Shown here: piece by piece, positions 32,290-40,855 of the stretch
How positions within the stretch are numbered: position 1 is the first letter of the stretch
How the letters are laid out: each line of letters begins with the position of its first letter
DNA from: Frigoribacterium sp. Leaf415
GTDB taxonomy: Bacteria; Actinomycetota; Actinomycetes; Actinomycetales; Microbacteriaceae
Assembly: GCF_001424645.1 (NCBI RefSeq)
Contig: NZ_LMQR01000001.1
Span: 2,554,621 to 2,618,620, forward strand
Reading direction: 5' to 3'
DNA length: 64,000 bases
Notes under the pieces: model-generated
Told to the model about the DNA's origin: nothing
What the model saw: only the letters and a program-made list of their open reading frames with translations
Database searches by the model: none
Position numbers and translations under genes: made by a program

Positions 32290-33315
32290 ATGTCCGACGT
32301 CACCGTTCCCCTGACCGGCTCCAGCACCATCGGCACCTGGCTCGACCACCCCGAGGGCGGGCCCGCGATCCGCGCCGCACTCGGGCAGGGAGGCGCGTTC
32401 GACGAGAGCGCGCTCGCCCCGGTCCGCGGTCTGCCGCTGCAGCAGCTGGTCGCGATGAGCCAGGGACAGGTGCCGCAGGAGCTGGTCGACGCTCTCGTGC
32501 TGCAGGTGAACGACGGCGTGGTGCCCGACGAGACGGTCGACGCCGACGGCCCGTGGCGCGAGACGATCACCCCCGGTCGGTTCGCCGGCAAGACCGTGGT
32601 CGTCACGGGTGCGGCCTCCGGCATCGGCCGCGCGACCGCGTCCCGCGTGGCCCGCGAGGGCGGCCGCGTCGTCGCCGTCGACCTCTTCGCCGACAAGCTG
32701 GAGGCGCTGGTCGCCTCCCTGCCCGACGCCGACGTGGTCCCCGTGGCAGGCGACATCACGAAGCAGGACGACATCGACGCGATCGTCGCGGCCGCCGGCG
32801 ACCGCATCGACGCCCTGGCGAACATCGCGGGCATCAACGACGACTTCTCTCCCCTGCACGAGACGAGCGACGCGATGTGGGACCGCGTCATCGGCATCAA
32901 CCTGACCGGCGGGTTCAAGCTGTCCCGCGCGGTGATCCCCGTGATGCTCGGGGCCGGCCGCGGCTCGATCGTCAACGTGGCCTCCGAGGCGGGGCTGCGC
33001 GGCAACGCGTCGGGCAACGCCTACACGGTGTCGAAGCACGGCGTCGTCGGCCTGACCAAGTCGGCGGCCTTCATGTACGCGCAGCAGGGCATCCGGGTGA
33101 ACGCGGTGGCGCCCGGCGGCGTCGCGACGGGCATCCCCTTCCCGGCGAACGTGTCCGAGGCGGGGTCGGCGCGGCTGCGTCCGTTCCAGGCGGCGATCCC
33201 GACGATCGCGACGGCCGAGGAGCTCGCGGCGTCGATCACCTTCCTGCTGAGCGACGACGCGGTGAACGTGAACGGCGCGATCCTGGCGAGCGACGGCGGT
33301 TGGTCGGTCCAGTAG
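32290..33315 (+). CDS. SDR oxidoreductase with N-terminal helical extension
   Basis: A 341-residue protein. Residues 100-341 are a classical SDR: TGAASGIGRATA, LANIAGIND, the Ser in VNVASEAG, YTVSK (Tyr/Lys) and a C-terminal GGWSVQ. The first ~95 residues (PAIRAALG, GLPLQQLVAMSQGQVPQELVDAL) resemble the small helical domain found at the C terminus of some GH3 beta-glucosidases and not a normal SDR part. RBS is weak; start ATG 32290 follows AGAAGAGACGAC. It is followed by a TetR gene 56 bp on. Confidence 0.87.
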   Translation: MSDVTVPLTGSSTIGTWLDHPEGGPAIRAALGQGGAFDESALAPVRGLPLQQLVAMSQGQVPQELVDALVLQVNDGVVPDETVDADGPWRETITPGRFAGKTVVVTGAASGIGRATASRVAREGGRVVAVDLFADKLEALVASLPDADVVPVAGDITKQDDIDAIVAAAGDRIDALANIAGINDDFSPLHETSDAMWDRVIGINLTGGFKLSRAVIPVMLGAGRGSIVNVASEAGLRGNASGNAYTVSKHGVVGLTKSAAFMYAQQGIRVNAVAPGGVATGIPFPANVSEAGSARLRPFQAAIPTIATAEELAASITFLLSDDAVNVNGAILASDGGWSVQ

Positions 33316-33371
33316 GGCCGGACGATCCGCAGCGAGGCCGGGGGCGGCAGGACGTGCACGAGGATGGACCG

Positions 33372-33971
33372 GTGACCACCGCACGCCCCACCCGCCCCGG
33401 CCGCGCCCGCAGCGAGGCCGCCCGCCTCGCGATCCTCGACGCGACCCGTGACGAGCTGGCCGAGCGCGGCTACGACAAGCTCTCGCTCGACCGCATCGCG
33501 GCGGCGGCGGGGGTCGGCAAGGCGACGATCTACCGCTGGTACCCGGCGAAGGCGGCGCTGGTGGCCGAGGGCATGCTCACGGGACACCTGCTGCCCCACC
33601 TCGAGGTGGCCGACACGGGCGACGTGCGTGGGGACGTGCTCGACTGGCTCCGCGCCTCCTTCTCGGCCTTCGCCTCGCCCGCTGCGGGCGGGCTGATCCG
33701 GGCGTCGATCGCGGCGACCGCCGAGGACGCCGCCGTCGCCGAGCACTACGACGAGCGCGTCACCTCGGTCACGCGGGCGGCGCTGCTCGCCCGCCTCGAG
33801 TCCGGGAGGCGCGCGCGGCAGATCCGGGACGACGCCCCGCTCGAGGCCCTGGTCGAGTCGCTGATCGGCACGGTGCTGCTGCACGTCGTGACCCGCCGCG
33901 ACCCCGGGGACGCCGCGCTCGAGGCCACCGTCGAGCTGCTGTTCGACGGCGTCGCGGCGCGCCCGGCCTGA
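33372..33971 (+). CDS. TetR-family regulator
   Basis: A 199-residue TetR protein: GRARSEAARLAILDATRDEL, helix-turn-helix LDRIAAAAGVGKATIYRWYP, then a C-terminal domain of the TetR_C_11/16 kind. GTG 33372 is preceded by GAGGA. It follows the SDR gene and may repress it via 32206-32222. Confidence 0.88.
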   Translation: MTTARPTRPGRARSEAARLAILDATRDELAERGYDKLSLDRIAAAAGVGKATIYRWYPAKAALVAEGMLTGHLLPHLEVADTGDVRGDVLDWLRASFSAFASPAAGGLIRASIAATAEDAAVAEHYDERVTSVTRAALLARLESGRRARQIRDDAPLEALVESLIGTVLLHVVTRRDPGDAALEATVELLFDGVAARPA

Positions 33972-34152
33972 CGCGTCGCCGACCGCCCGTCGCCTCCTCC
34001 ACGGACCCGCGCCGAGCGGGCCGCGGAGCGGCGGCCTGTGGAGAGACGGCTCCGCCGCGTCGAGTCGCGAAAGCGTCGTCGCATGATCGATGCGACTGGC
34101 ACCGAGAGCCGGAGACATATAAACTCGCAGGCTCAAGCATATGGAGGTCACC

Positions 34153-34359
34153 ATGGCGATGACGAGCGTGGACGTGGACACCGAGCTGTTGGCAGCCGCC
34201 AAGGGCATCCTCGGCGTGAGGACGACGAAAGACGCCATCAACCAGGCACTCGGCGACATCGTGAAGCGGCAGGTGCAGCTCGAGGCCTTGGCCACGTTGA
34301 GCGGGATCGAGGTCGACGTCGATCCGCAGCCAGCAGGCCCGGGGACGATCGACGCGTGA
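34153..34359 (+). CDS. vapB: VapB-type antitoxin
   Basis: A 68-residue ribbon-helix-helix protein: TSVDVDTELLAAAKGILGVR and the following TKDAINQAL match the VapB N terminus that binds DNA; the Pro-rich tail would occupy the toxin. GGAGG at 34143 fixes ATG 34153 in preference to the in-frame ATG 34141. Overlaps the toxin gene by 4 bp (GTGA). The AT-rich ACATATAAAC upstream (34117-34126) is a likely promoter/autoregulatory region. Confidence 0.85.
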   Translation: MAMTSVDVDTELLAAAKGILGVRTTKDAINQALGDIVKRQVQLEALATLSGIEVDVDPQPAGPGTIDA

Positions 34360-34844
34360 GCACCGGCCGTCCAGGGCTCCACCTCGCCGAGCCCGACGAG
34401 CACGAGATGGAGGTGCGGCGGCACCGCTTCATCATCGACAACTCGGCGTGGCAGCGGGTCGCCACCGAGCCGGCGGTTCGTGCAGCGATCGAGGCGATCA
34501 TCCGGACGACCGCGCCGGACGACATCCTCATCTGCCCGCCTGTCGCGGCCGAATACGGCTTCAGCGCCCGAAGCCTCGAGGACCACTCCGCGATCGTCCT
34601 GACGCTGGCTGGTGCCTTCTCGGACTGCCGGGTGCATCCGGAGGTGCGAGACGTGGCGGCCATCCGATCCGCTCTCTTCGCCGCTCACATGGGCAGGGCA
34701 GCGGGCGCCGTCGACGTCCTCATCGCCGCCTACGCAGTCGTGAACCGGGCCACCGTCGTGCACTACGACCGGGATTTCACCCACATCGCCCGCGCCTACC
34801 CCGATCTCCGGCAGCAGTGGGTGGTGACCGAGGGCAGCCTCTGA
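34356..34844 (+). CDS. vapC: PIN-domain ribonuclease toxin (VapC)
   Basis: A 162-residue PIN-domain protein. Acidic metal-binding residues are seen in FIIDNSAW (first Asp), AAEYGFS (Glu), GAVDVLIAAYAV (Asp) and VVHYDRDF (Asp). As in other VapC toxins it would cut structured RNA unless held by VapB. The GTG start at 34356 adds 17 residues before the ATG at 34407, which is the more usual PIN start. Both genes have slightly lower GC than neighbours, compatible with acquisition. Confidence 0.87.
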   Translation: MSTGRPGLHLAEPDEHEMEVRRHRFIIDNSAWQRVATEPAVRAAIEAIIRTTAPDDILICPPVAAEYGFSARSLEDHSAIVLTLAGAFSDCRVHPEVRDVAAIRSALFAAHMGRAAGAVDVLIAAYAVVNRATVVHYDRDFTHIARAYPDLRQQWVVTEGSL

Positions 34845-34964
34845 GCAGTGATCGACTGAGCCTCGCCGATCTCACCAGTCGCAGCGTATCGGTGACCGCC
34901 GGCGCTTTGACGTGGTGCCCGGATCGACTCCCTCGTCGCGGGCGGGCGGGCGGGCGGTCGAGCG

Positions 34965-35675
34965 TCAGCAGCAGTCGCAGGGCTCGACGTCGCGCTCGCC
35001 CGTGAGCGCCGAGACGGGCACGGCGCAGGCGTCGCCGCGCCAGGCCTCGAGCCCCTCGCGCACGGCGAACACGACGATGACGAGCCCGGCGACCGGGTCG
35101 GCCCAGGTCCAGCCGAAGGCGAGGTGGAGGACGAGGCCGATCAGCACGGCGGCCGACAGGTAGCTGCAGATCAACGTCTGCTTCGAGTCGGCGACGGCCG
35201 AGGCCGACCCGAGCTCTCGGCCCGTGCGGCGTTCGAGCAGGCTGAGGAACGGCATGATCGCGAGGCTCACGGCGGCGAGCACGATGCCGACGCCGCTGTG
35301 CTCGGGTTCGCGCAGGCCGGCCAGGGCGAGCACGGCGTCGACCCCGACGTAGGCGGCCAGCGCGAAGAAGGCGACGGCGATGACCCGCAGGGCGGTGCGC
35401 TCGCGCTTCTCGGGGTCGGGGGCCGAGAACTGCCAGGCGACCGCGGCGGCCGAGAGCACCTCGACGATCGAGTCGAGGCCGAACCCGATCAGGGCCGTCG
35501 ACGACGCGACGGTGCCCGCGGCGAGCGCGACGATCGCCTCGACGACGTTGTAGGCGATGGTGGCGGCGACGATCCAGCGGATGCGGCGCTGCAGGACGAT
35601 GCGGCGGGCGGCGGTGAGGGCGGACGCTCCGGGGACGCGCCCCACGACGACGTCGGGCCCGATCGGCAGGCTCAT
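34965..35675 (-). CDS. Cation diffusion facilitator-type metal exporter
   Basis: A 236-residue membrane protein with six helices of the cation efflux fold (ALIGFGLDSIVEVLSAAAVAW carries the Asp-containing helix; split as GFGLDSIVEV; SKQTLICSYLS and WADPVAGLVI the second site). It lacks the long cytoplasmic C-terminal domain and instead ends in the metal-binding tail CDCC. Paired with the CmtR-type sensor it probably exports Cd or Pb. Overlaps the regulator by 4 bp. Confidence 0.85.
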   Translation of the reverse strand: MSLPIGPDVVVGRVPGASALTAARRIVLQRRIRWIVAATIAYNVVEAIVALAAGTVASSTALIGFGLDSIVEVLSAAAVAWQFSAPDPEKRERTALRVIAVAFFALAAYVGVDAVLALAGLREPEHSGVGIVLAAVSLAIMPFLSLLERRTGRELGSASAVADSKQTLICSYLSAAVLIGLVLHLAFGWTWADPVAGLVIVVFAVREGLEAWRGDACAVPVSALTGERDVEPCDCC

Positions 35676-36025
35676 GCGCCGGGCCCGCAGCAGAGCGGCA
35701 CGTCGCAGGCCTCGTCGGTGCAGTCGACCCCGTCGTCGACGGCGAGCACGACGTCGACCAGCGCGCGCAGGGCCGCCGTCAGGTGCGGGTCGGCGATCTC
35801 GTACCGCGTGCGACGGCCCTCGGAGGTGGCGACGACGATGCCGCAGCCGCGCAGGCAGGCGAGGTGGTTCGACACGTTCGACCGGGTCAGGTCGAGCGTC
35901 TCGGCCAACCGGGCCGGATACCCCGGCGCGTCGAGCAGTTCGAGCAGGAGGCGCGAGCGGGTCGGGTCGCTCAACGCGCGCCCCAGCCTGCTCATCGCGT
36001 CGAGGCGCGGGGCGATGGTCAGCAT
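35672..36025 (-). CDS. cmtR: ArsR/SmtB-family metal sensor, CmtR-like
   Basis: A 117-residue winged-helix repressor. With the start at ATG 36025, Cys fall at positions 57 and 61 (LACLRGC) and 102 (DCTDE), exactly the Cd/Pb ligands described for Mycobacterium tuberculosis CmtR. That agreement supports this start over the in-frame upstream ATG 36046. Extra Cys at 107, 112 and 113 may add a second site. It represses itself and the exporter; metal binding would release the operator at 36020-36050. Confidence 0.9.
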   Translation of the reverse strand: MLTIAPRLDAMSRLGRALSDPTRSRLLLELLDAPGYPARLAETLDLTRSNVSNHLACLRGCGIVVATSEGRRTRYEIADPHLTAALRALVDVVLAVDDGVDCTDEACDVPLCCGPGA

Positions 36026-36050
36026 GCGCTGAACTGTACAGCGCATGCTG
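36020..36050 (-). promoter_or_regulatory. Perfect palindromic CmtR operator overlapping the leaderless start
   Basis: CAGCATGCGCTG (36020-36031) and CAGCGCATGCTG (36039-36050) are perfect 12-base inverted arms with the spacer AACTGTA. On the reverse strand the spacer gives TACAGT, a -10 box 7 bases before ATG 36025, so the operator brackets the -10 and covers the start codon. Confidence 0.8.
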
Positions 36051-36065
36051 ACCTGTCGTCGAGGC

Positions 36066-37619
36066 CTAGGGTCGCCGTGCGGCCCGACGACGGCGGAGGA
36101 CGACCAGGCCGACGCCCGCGGCGAGCAGCCCCAGCGCGGCGGCGACGATGCCGACCACGTGGTCGGAGCCGGTGGAGGCCAGGTCGGCGCGAGCAGCCGC
36201 GTCACGAGCGACGGCGTCACGGGTCGCCGCGTCGGCCGCGGTGATCGTGCCGGACGCGGGCTGCTGCACCGCGCCTCCTGCGACGGGCTGTGCCGAAACG
36301 ACGGGCGTCGTCGAGCCCGGGTCGACCGGTGCCGGGTCGACCGGTGCCGGGTCGACCGGTGCCGGGTCGACGGGTGCCGGGTCGACCGGTGCGGGGTCGA
36401 CGGGTGCGGCGGCCAGCGACACCGTGCCGTCCGCCGCGACGGTGATCGGCACCGACATGGCGGCCGCGAGGTCGAGGCGCTGCCAGCTGCCCGAGGCTCC
36501 CTTGTCGAGCGGACGGCCCGAGTCGATGGCGGTGAGGGCGAGCACCTGGCGACGCTGGTCGTCGGTCAGAGTCGGGCGGCTCGAGATCAGCAGCGACTCG
36601 GCTCCGGCGGGGACGGTCATGGCCTGCCCGGCCGTTCCGACGAGGGGGAAGTCGTAACTCATGCGGTCCTGGTAGACGGCCAGCGCCTCCTGGTCCGTGA
36701 GGTAGGGGGTGTCGGCGGCGATGCAGACGTCCAAGGAGGCGCCGCATCCGGCCTCGAGGACGTCGCGCAGCTCGGCGCCCGCCTCCTCGAACAGCACGCG
36801 GAACTCGGGGTCGGCCCAGCGGCGCTCGACGATCTCCTGGCCCATCATGCGACCACTCATCACGTCGAGCGGATAGTGCGCGGCCATGACGACGCGGTTG
36901 TCACCGGCCTCGGAGGTGCGGGCCAGGATCTGCGGGGCGAGCTCGGGCAGCATCGTGGCGAGCGAGGTGCCCTGCCAGTAGGCCTGCGAGGTGTGGCCGC
37001 TCGGGTACGCGCCCGAGGTCGAGGCCCAGGCGTCGCCACCCGGCTTGTCTCGGTAGGTGAGTCGCTCGGGGAACCGGATGTACGGGCGGTCGTAGTCGAA
37101 GTGCTCCTTGGCGGGGTTCGACGACGAGTAGTAGCCGACCAGCCCGCCGTCCTTCGCGAGCAGCGCGGCGGTCTTCGGCAGCTCGCCGGCGGCGCGGGCG
37201 GCGCGGTAGATCTCGCCGAGCCGGGTGCCGAGGCCGTCCGACATCGAGACGGACATGTCGGCGTACTGGTCGACGATCGCCCGGTCGACCCGGGCAGGGG
37301 TGGCGCCCTGGTTGATCGCCACGGTCTTCTCGTCGTTCAGCGCGATGATGTCGGGACGCTCGGCCCGCAGCGTCGTGAACTGGTCGATGATCGGCACGTA
37401 GTCGTACGTCGCGTTCGACGCGTACGGGTAGCTCAGCCGGTCGGGCTCGAACGGGGTGGCCGCCGAGGCCGAGAGGGCGCCGAAGCCCGAGAGCAGCACG
37501 CCCAGGCCCGTACTCGCGGCGAGCACCGAGGCGCGGCGGACGGGCCGGCGGTCGGCCGCGCGTCGGGGGCGGCGGGGGGTCGTGGTCGTGATGATCGTGC
37601 CTCTCGTGGGTGCGTGCAC
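36066..37619 (-). CDS. Surface-anchored class A acid phosphatase (PAP2 superfamily)
   Basis: A 517-residue exported phosphatase. The three PAP2 motifs are complete: KEHFDYDRP (KX6RP), YPSGHTSQ (PSGH) and RVVMAAHYPLD (RX5HX3D). An Arg-rich N terminus with RRASVLAAS precedes a hydrophobic stretch ending ASAATP, giving a long signal peptide. The C terminus has a PVDPA repeat, then LASTG, a hydrophobic helix and RRRR, a class E-type LAxTG sortase signal. So the enzyme is wall-linked and scavenges phosphate outside the cell. GTG 37619 is the only standard start upstream of the signal region; its ribosome site is weak. Confidence 0.87.
   Translation of the reverse strand: MHAPTRGTIITTTTPRRPRRAADRRPVRRASVLAASTGLGVLLSGFGALSASAATPFEPDRLSYPYASNATYDYVPIIDQFTTLRAERPDIIALNDEKTVAINQGATPARVDRAIVDQYADMSVSMSDGLGTRLGEIYRAARAAGELPKTAALLAKDGGLVGYYSSSNPAKEHFDYDRPYIRFPERLTYRDKPGGDAWASTSGAYPSGHTSQAYWQGTSLATMLPELAPQILARTSEAGDNRVVMAAHYPLDVMSGRMMGQEIVERRWADPEFRVLFEEAGAELRDVLEAGCGASLDVCIAADTPYLTDQEALAVYQDRMSYDFPLVGTAGQAMTVPAGAESLLISSRPTLTDDQRRQVLALTAIDSGRPLDKGASGSWQRLDLAAAMSVPITVAADGTVSLAAAPVDPAPVDPAPVDPAPVDPAPVDPAPVDPGSTTPVVSAQPVAGGAVQQPASGTITAADAATRDAVARDAAARADLASTGSDHVVGIVAAALGLLAAGVGLVVLRRRRAARRP
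36321..36410. repeat. Six 15 bp tandem repeats encoding PVDPA
   Basis: Six contiguous units of GTCGACCGGTGCCGG with minor changes, in frame in the phosphatase gene (reverse strand). They encode the wall-spanning spacer before the sorting signal. Copy number is expected to vary between strains. Confidence 0.92.
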
Positions 37620-37909
37620 CGACCTGCGTCGGCGGCCCGGTGGGGCCACGCCGAACGGTAGGGAAGCGGAGTGGCGCACGTCTGGACGACAGGTGACGCT
37701 CAGGTGACCTGGCCCTGACCTCGTTCGTCGTCGGCGTCTTACACCGGTGACGCACCGTCCCGACCCATCGTTGGTCACCCGACCAACGTCGACGGCGAAC
37801 GCGTGCATCGCGCCGCCGGCGGCCACAGGATCGTTCTCGCAAGGCAGTTCCACTCGACAACACGAAGCACCGCAACTCGAACTCCTACGACAACGAAAGA
37901 GGACGAACC

Positions 37910-38413
37910 ATGAGCAACCTGAAGTCGAAGACCGCCACGATCATCGCCGCCGTCGCCGTGAGCGGCGTCGCCGTCACGGGGCTGAGCGGATTCGCCGCCG
38001 CCCCGGCACAGGCGGCGACCACCGCCCCCGCCTCGCCGGAGTCCAGCACCGGCAGCCCGATCACGGGCAGCGTCACCCTCGACCCGCTGGCGATCGTCAG
38101 CGCGATCAGCGCCGCCGTCAACGACCAGGGCGACCGGTCGGGCGCCGTGCTGGCCGCCCTGGACGTCGGCTACTACAACGCCGGCAACCCCGACCGGCTC
38201 ACGGTCGCGGTCGTGAACAAGAACCAGGACATCACCGTCGAGGGCTCGATCGTCGACGCCCAGCCGATCGACATCAAGGGCGGCAGCTACGTCATCTACT
38301 GGTTCGACGGCCCCGGCAAGGTCACCAACAACGGTGACGGCGGCTACCTGAACTGGGGCGTGCTCGGCAACAACGTCAAGACCGACAACGTCATCAGCAT
38401 CAACGGCGGCTGA
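37910..38413 (+). CDS. Small secreted protein, unknown
   Basis: A 167-residue exported protein with a signal peptide ending AQA-ATT (about residue 35). The mature part (TVAVVNKNQDITVEGSIVDA) looks beta-rich and has no Cys. AGAGGA precedes ATG 37910. It is divergent from the phosphatase gene with a 290 bp gap that would hold both promoters. I do not recognise the family. A strong terminator follows. Confidence 0.75.
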   Translation: MSNLKSKTATIIAAVAVSGVAVTGLSGFAAAPAQAATTAPASPESSTGSPITGSVTLDPLAIVSAISAAVNDQGDRSGAVLAALDVGYYNAGNPDRLTVAVVNKNQDITVEGSIVDAQPIDIKGGSYVIYWFDGPGKVTNNGDGGYLNWGVLGNNVKTDNVISINGG

Positions 38414-38430
38414 CCCACCGCGGCACCGCG

Positions 38431-38469
38431 AACCCGCCCCGACGTCCTCACCGGACGCCGGGGCGGGTT
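38431..38469 (+). terminator. Hairpin terminator after the secreted protein gene
   Basis: AACCCGCCCCG and CGGGGCGGGTT, extended by CGTCC/GGACG inside one mismatch, form a ~17 bp stem. It lies 18 bp after the stop, between convergent genes. Confidence 0.8.
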
Positions 38470-38482
38470 CCTGTGTGCGCGG

Positions 38483-39382
38483 TCAGGCCGGGGGCAGTTC
38501 AGGAGGCGCGGGTCGGGTCGGCGCCTGGACCGCCCTCGGTCCGCCCCGTCGTCGGTCCCGCCGCACGATGCGTGACCGGATGACGCCCTTCACGAAGGCG
38601 ACCGAGACGAGGGCCGTCCGGTTGGGGGCGCTCCACGACCGCATCAGTCGCGCCAGGTGCCAGGCCACGGCCTGGCGGCTGTAGGCCGTCTCGCGGGCGA
38701 TCTCGGCGTTCGAGAGACCGTAGGCGGTGAGGGTGAGCATCTGCCGTTCGACGTCGTCGAGGTCGGGGGCGTCGGCCACGAGGTCGAGCGCGACGTCCGA
38801 CCCCGAGGACGCCGGGGGTGGCTGGGTGCCGCCCGCGCCTCCTGGTCCCCCGCCCGGCGGGGCGGCGACGAGACGGGGCCGGTGTCGCGCCCACTCCTCG
38901 GCCCAGCAGGTGCCGAGCTCGTGGGCGACCTGGGCGGCGCGGGCCATGGCGAGGACGAGGGCGCCGGCCTGCCCGCCCGACGCCGAGTGCATGACGAGGG
39001 AGAAGATGCGGAGAGCGGGCAGGGCCCCGCGCAGGACGACGGCAAGGTCGACGTCGGGGCAGGTCGCGCTGCGGCGGGCGACGGCACGCAGGTCGTCGAG
39101 GCACGAGGCCGGCAGGGGGCGGCCGTGCTCGACCGCCGCGAGGGCCGGGGCGAGCACGATCGGCACGATCTCGGCGTACCGGTCGCGCAGCCACGACCGG
39201 CCGGCCGCGCCGACGTCCTCGAGCGAGCAGTCGAGCAGGAGGTCGCGGAACTCGTCGTGCCGGGCGTCGAGCCGCAGCCCGAGGGGCTGACCCGGACGCA
39301 TGATCGCCGTCGGGCGCCCCGTCGTCGTCGCCCGAGCCGTCGTCGTCGGGCGGTCCGCGGGGACGCCACCCTGCTCGGTCAA
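38483..39382 (-). CDS. LuxR-type HTH transcriptional regulator
   Basis: A 299-residue protein. The only recognisable domain is a C-terminal LuxR/GerE-like helix-turn-helix (about 215-270: VERQMLTLTAYGLSNAEIAR and YSRQAVAWHLARLMR). The N-terminal 190 residues are helical and of unknown function, with a Gly/Pro linker (PGGGPGGAGG) encoded around an oligomer copy. The start is TTG 39382, supported by GGAGGTG 7 bases upstream. No kinase is directly adjacent. Confidence 0.8.
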   Translation of the reverse strand: MTEQGGVPADRPTTTARATTTGRPTAIMRPGQPLGLRLDARHDEFRDLLLDCSLEDVGAAGRSWLRDRYAEIVPIVLAPALAAVEHGRPLPASCLDDLRAVARRSATCPDVDLAVVLRGALPALRIFSLVMHSASGGQAGALVLAMARAAQVAHELGTCWAEEWARHRPRLVAAPPGGGPGGAGGTQPPPASSGSDVALDLVADAPDLDDVERQMLTLTAYGLSNAEIARETAYSRQAVAWHLARLMRSWSAPNRTALVSVAFVKGVIRSRIVRRDRRRGGPRAVQAPTRPAPPELPPA

Positions 39383-39550
39383 CGTCTCACCTCCGGTCGC
39401 GGAGCCGGCCCCGGGGCCGGTCGGTCCCGCCTGACGGGCCCATCACCGAGCCTAGGAGCGCCCGGTACGCCGCACAGTCGGCTGGCTGGCCGACCCCGGT
39501 GTCCCCCGGAGGTGCCGAGCGGACAAGATTGCCTCTTCGGCCCGGTGGGT

Positions 39551-40855
39551 TCAGCGGACGACCGCGGGCGGGGGGAACACCACGCGCACGGCGAGCCCGC
39601 CCGAAGGAGGCGCGTCGAGCGTCAGCGTCGCCCCGTGCGTCTCGGCGACGGCCGCGACCAGGGCCAGGCCGAGGCCGTGGGAGCCGGCCACCCGGCCCGC
39701 CGACCGGTAGAAGGGCTCGGTCAGGCGCGCGACCTCGGCCGGGTCGATGACCTCGCCGCCGTTGACCACGTGCAGGATCGGCGCCCCCGAGGCGTCGGTG
39801 CCGACCGTCACGTCGAGCCGGCCGCCGGGCACGTTGTGGCCGATGCCGTTGCGGACGAGGTTGCCGACGAGCACGGAGAGCAGGGCCCGGTCTCCGGTGA
39901 CCTGCGCAGGACGCGAGGCGCAGCGCACCTCGACCCGCGCCTCGGCGGCGGCGGACGCCGTGGCGGCCAGGACCTCGTCGACCACGGCGACGAGGTCGAC
40001 CCGGTCGGCGGCCACGCCGTCGCCGGACTGCGCGTCGGACAGGGCGAGCAGCGCCTCGACCGTCGCGATGCTGCGGGTGTTCATCTCGCGAAGGCGGTGG
40101 ATCGTCACGACCGGCGGTGAGCCAGCCGCGTCACCGACGCCCGTCGGGTCGGGCGCGAGGGCCGCGTCGAGCATCGCCTGCGTCGTCGCGAGGGGCGTGC
40201 GGAGCTCGTGCGAGGCGTTGGCGGCGAAGCGACGTTGGGCCTCGTACGAACGGTCGAGCCGGTCGAGCATGTCGTCGAACGTCGTCGCGAGGCGTCCGAA
40301 CTCGTCGTCGGGGCGCCCGGGCGCCATCGTGGCGAGCCGTCGCCGGAACGACCCCGCGGCGCCGTGCTCGGCCTCGCGCGCCGCGGTCGCGAGGTGCTCG
40401 ACCGGCCGGAGGAGGCGCCCGGCGACCACCCAGCTCAGCCAGACCCCGACGACCAGCGCGACGACGAACACGATCGACGACGTCGTCAGGAGCACGCGCA
40501 GGAGGTCGCTCTCGCCCGAGATCGTGAGCGCCGCGCGCAACTCGGCGGTCTCGGCGACGGGCAGCGTCTCGGCGGCGGGCGGTGTCCCCCCGGCGACCAC
40601 GCCGGCGTCGACCGAGGGCGCCCACGAGGCCGTCGGCGACGCGAGGTCGCCCGACTCGGCGCTCGACGTGCGCAGGGCGGTGATGCGGTAGTCGGGCACG
40701 AAGCGCATCACGAGGAAGACCGAGGCCACGATCGACAGGCCCACGACCGTCAGCACCGCACTGAAGGTGGCGGTGAGCCGGAGACGCGCGCTGCCCCGGT
40801 GACGCAGCCCGCGCCTCCTGGGCCTCGCGAGCGCCGGGTCGGCGCCGCCGGTCAC
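39551..40855 (-). CDS. Sensor histidine kinase with HAMP domain
   Basis: A 434-residue two-component kinase: transmembrane helices at about 28-52 and 125-150 flank a ~75-residue sensor loop; HAMP follows (RLLRPVEHLATAAREAEHG), then the H-box ANASHELRTPLATT, N-box LVGNLVRNGIGHN and G-box GSHGLGLALVAAVAETHG. Overlaps the response regulator gene by 4 bp. Divergent from the export operon at 41728, which it probably controls. Confidence 0.92.
   Translation of the reverse strand: MTGGADPALARPRRRGLRHRGSARLRLTATFSAVLTVVGLSIVASVFLVMRFVPDYRITALRTSSAESGDLASPTASWAPSVDAGVVAGGTPPAAETLPVAETAELRAALTISGESDLLRVLLTTSSIVFVVALVVGVWLSWVVAGRLLRPVEHLATAAREAEHGAAGSFRRRLATMAPGRPDDEFGRLATTFDDMLDRLDRSYEAQRRFAANASHELRTPLATTQAMLDAALAPDPTGVGDAAGSPPVVTIHRLREMNTRSIATVEALLALSDAQSGDGVAADRVDLVAVVDEVLAATASAAAEARVEVRCASRPAQVTGDRALLSVLVGNLVRNGIGHNVPGGRLDVTVGTDASGAPILHVVNGGEVIDPAEVARLTEPFYRSAGRVAGSHGLGLALVAAVAETHGATLTLDAPPSGGLAVRVVFPPPAVVR

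Noticed and set aside
34153..34844. VapBC as part of a defence island
   Set aside because: No other defence or mobile gene adjoins it; a lone type II toxin-antitoxin pair is ordinary.
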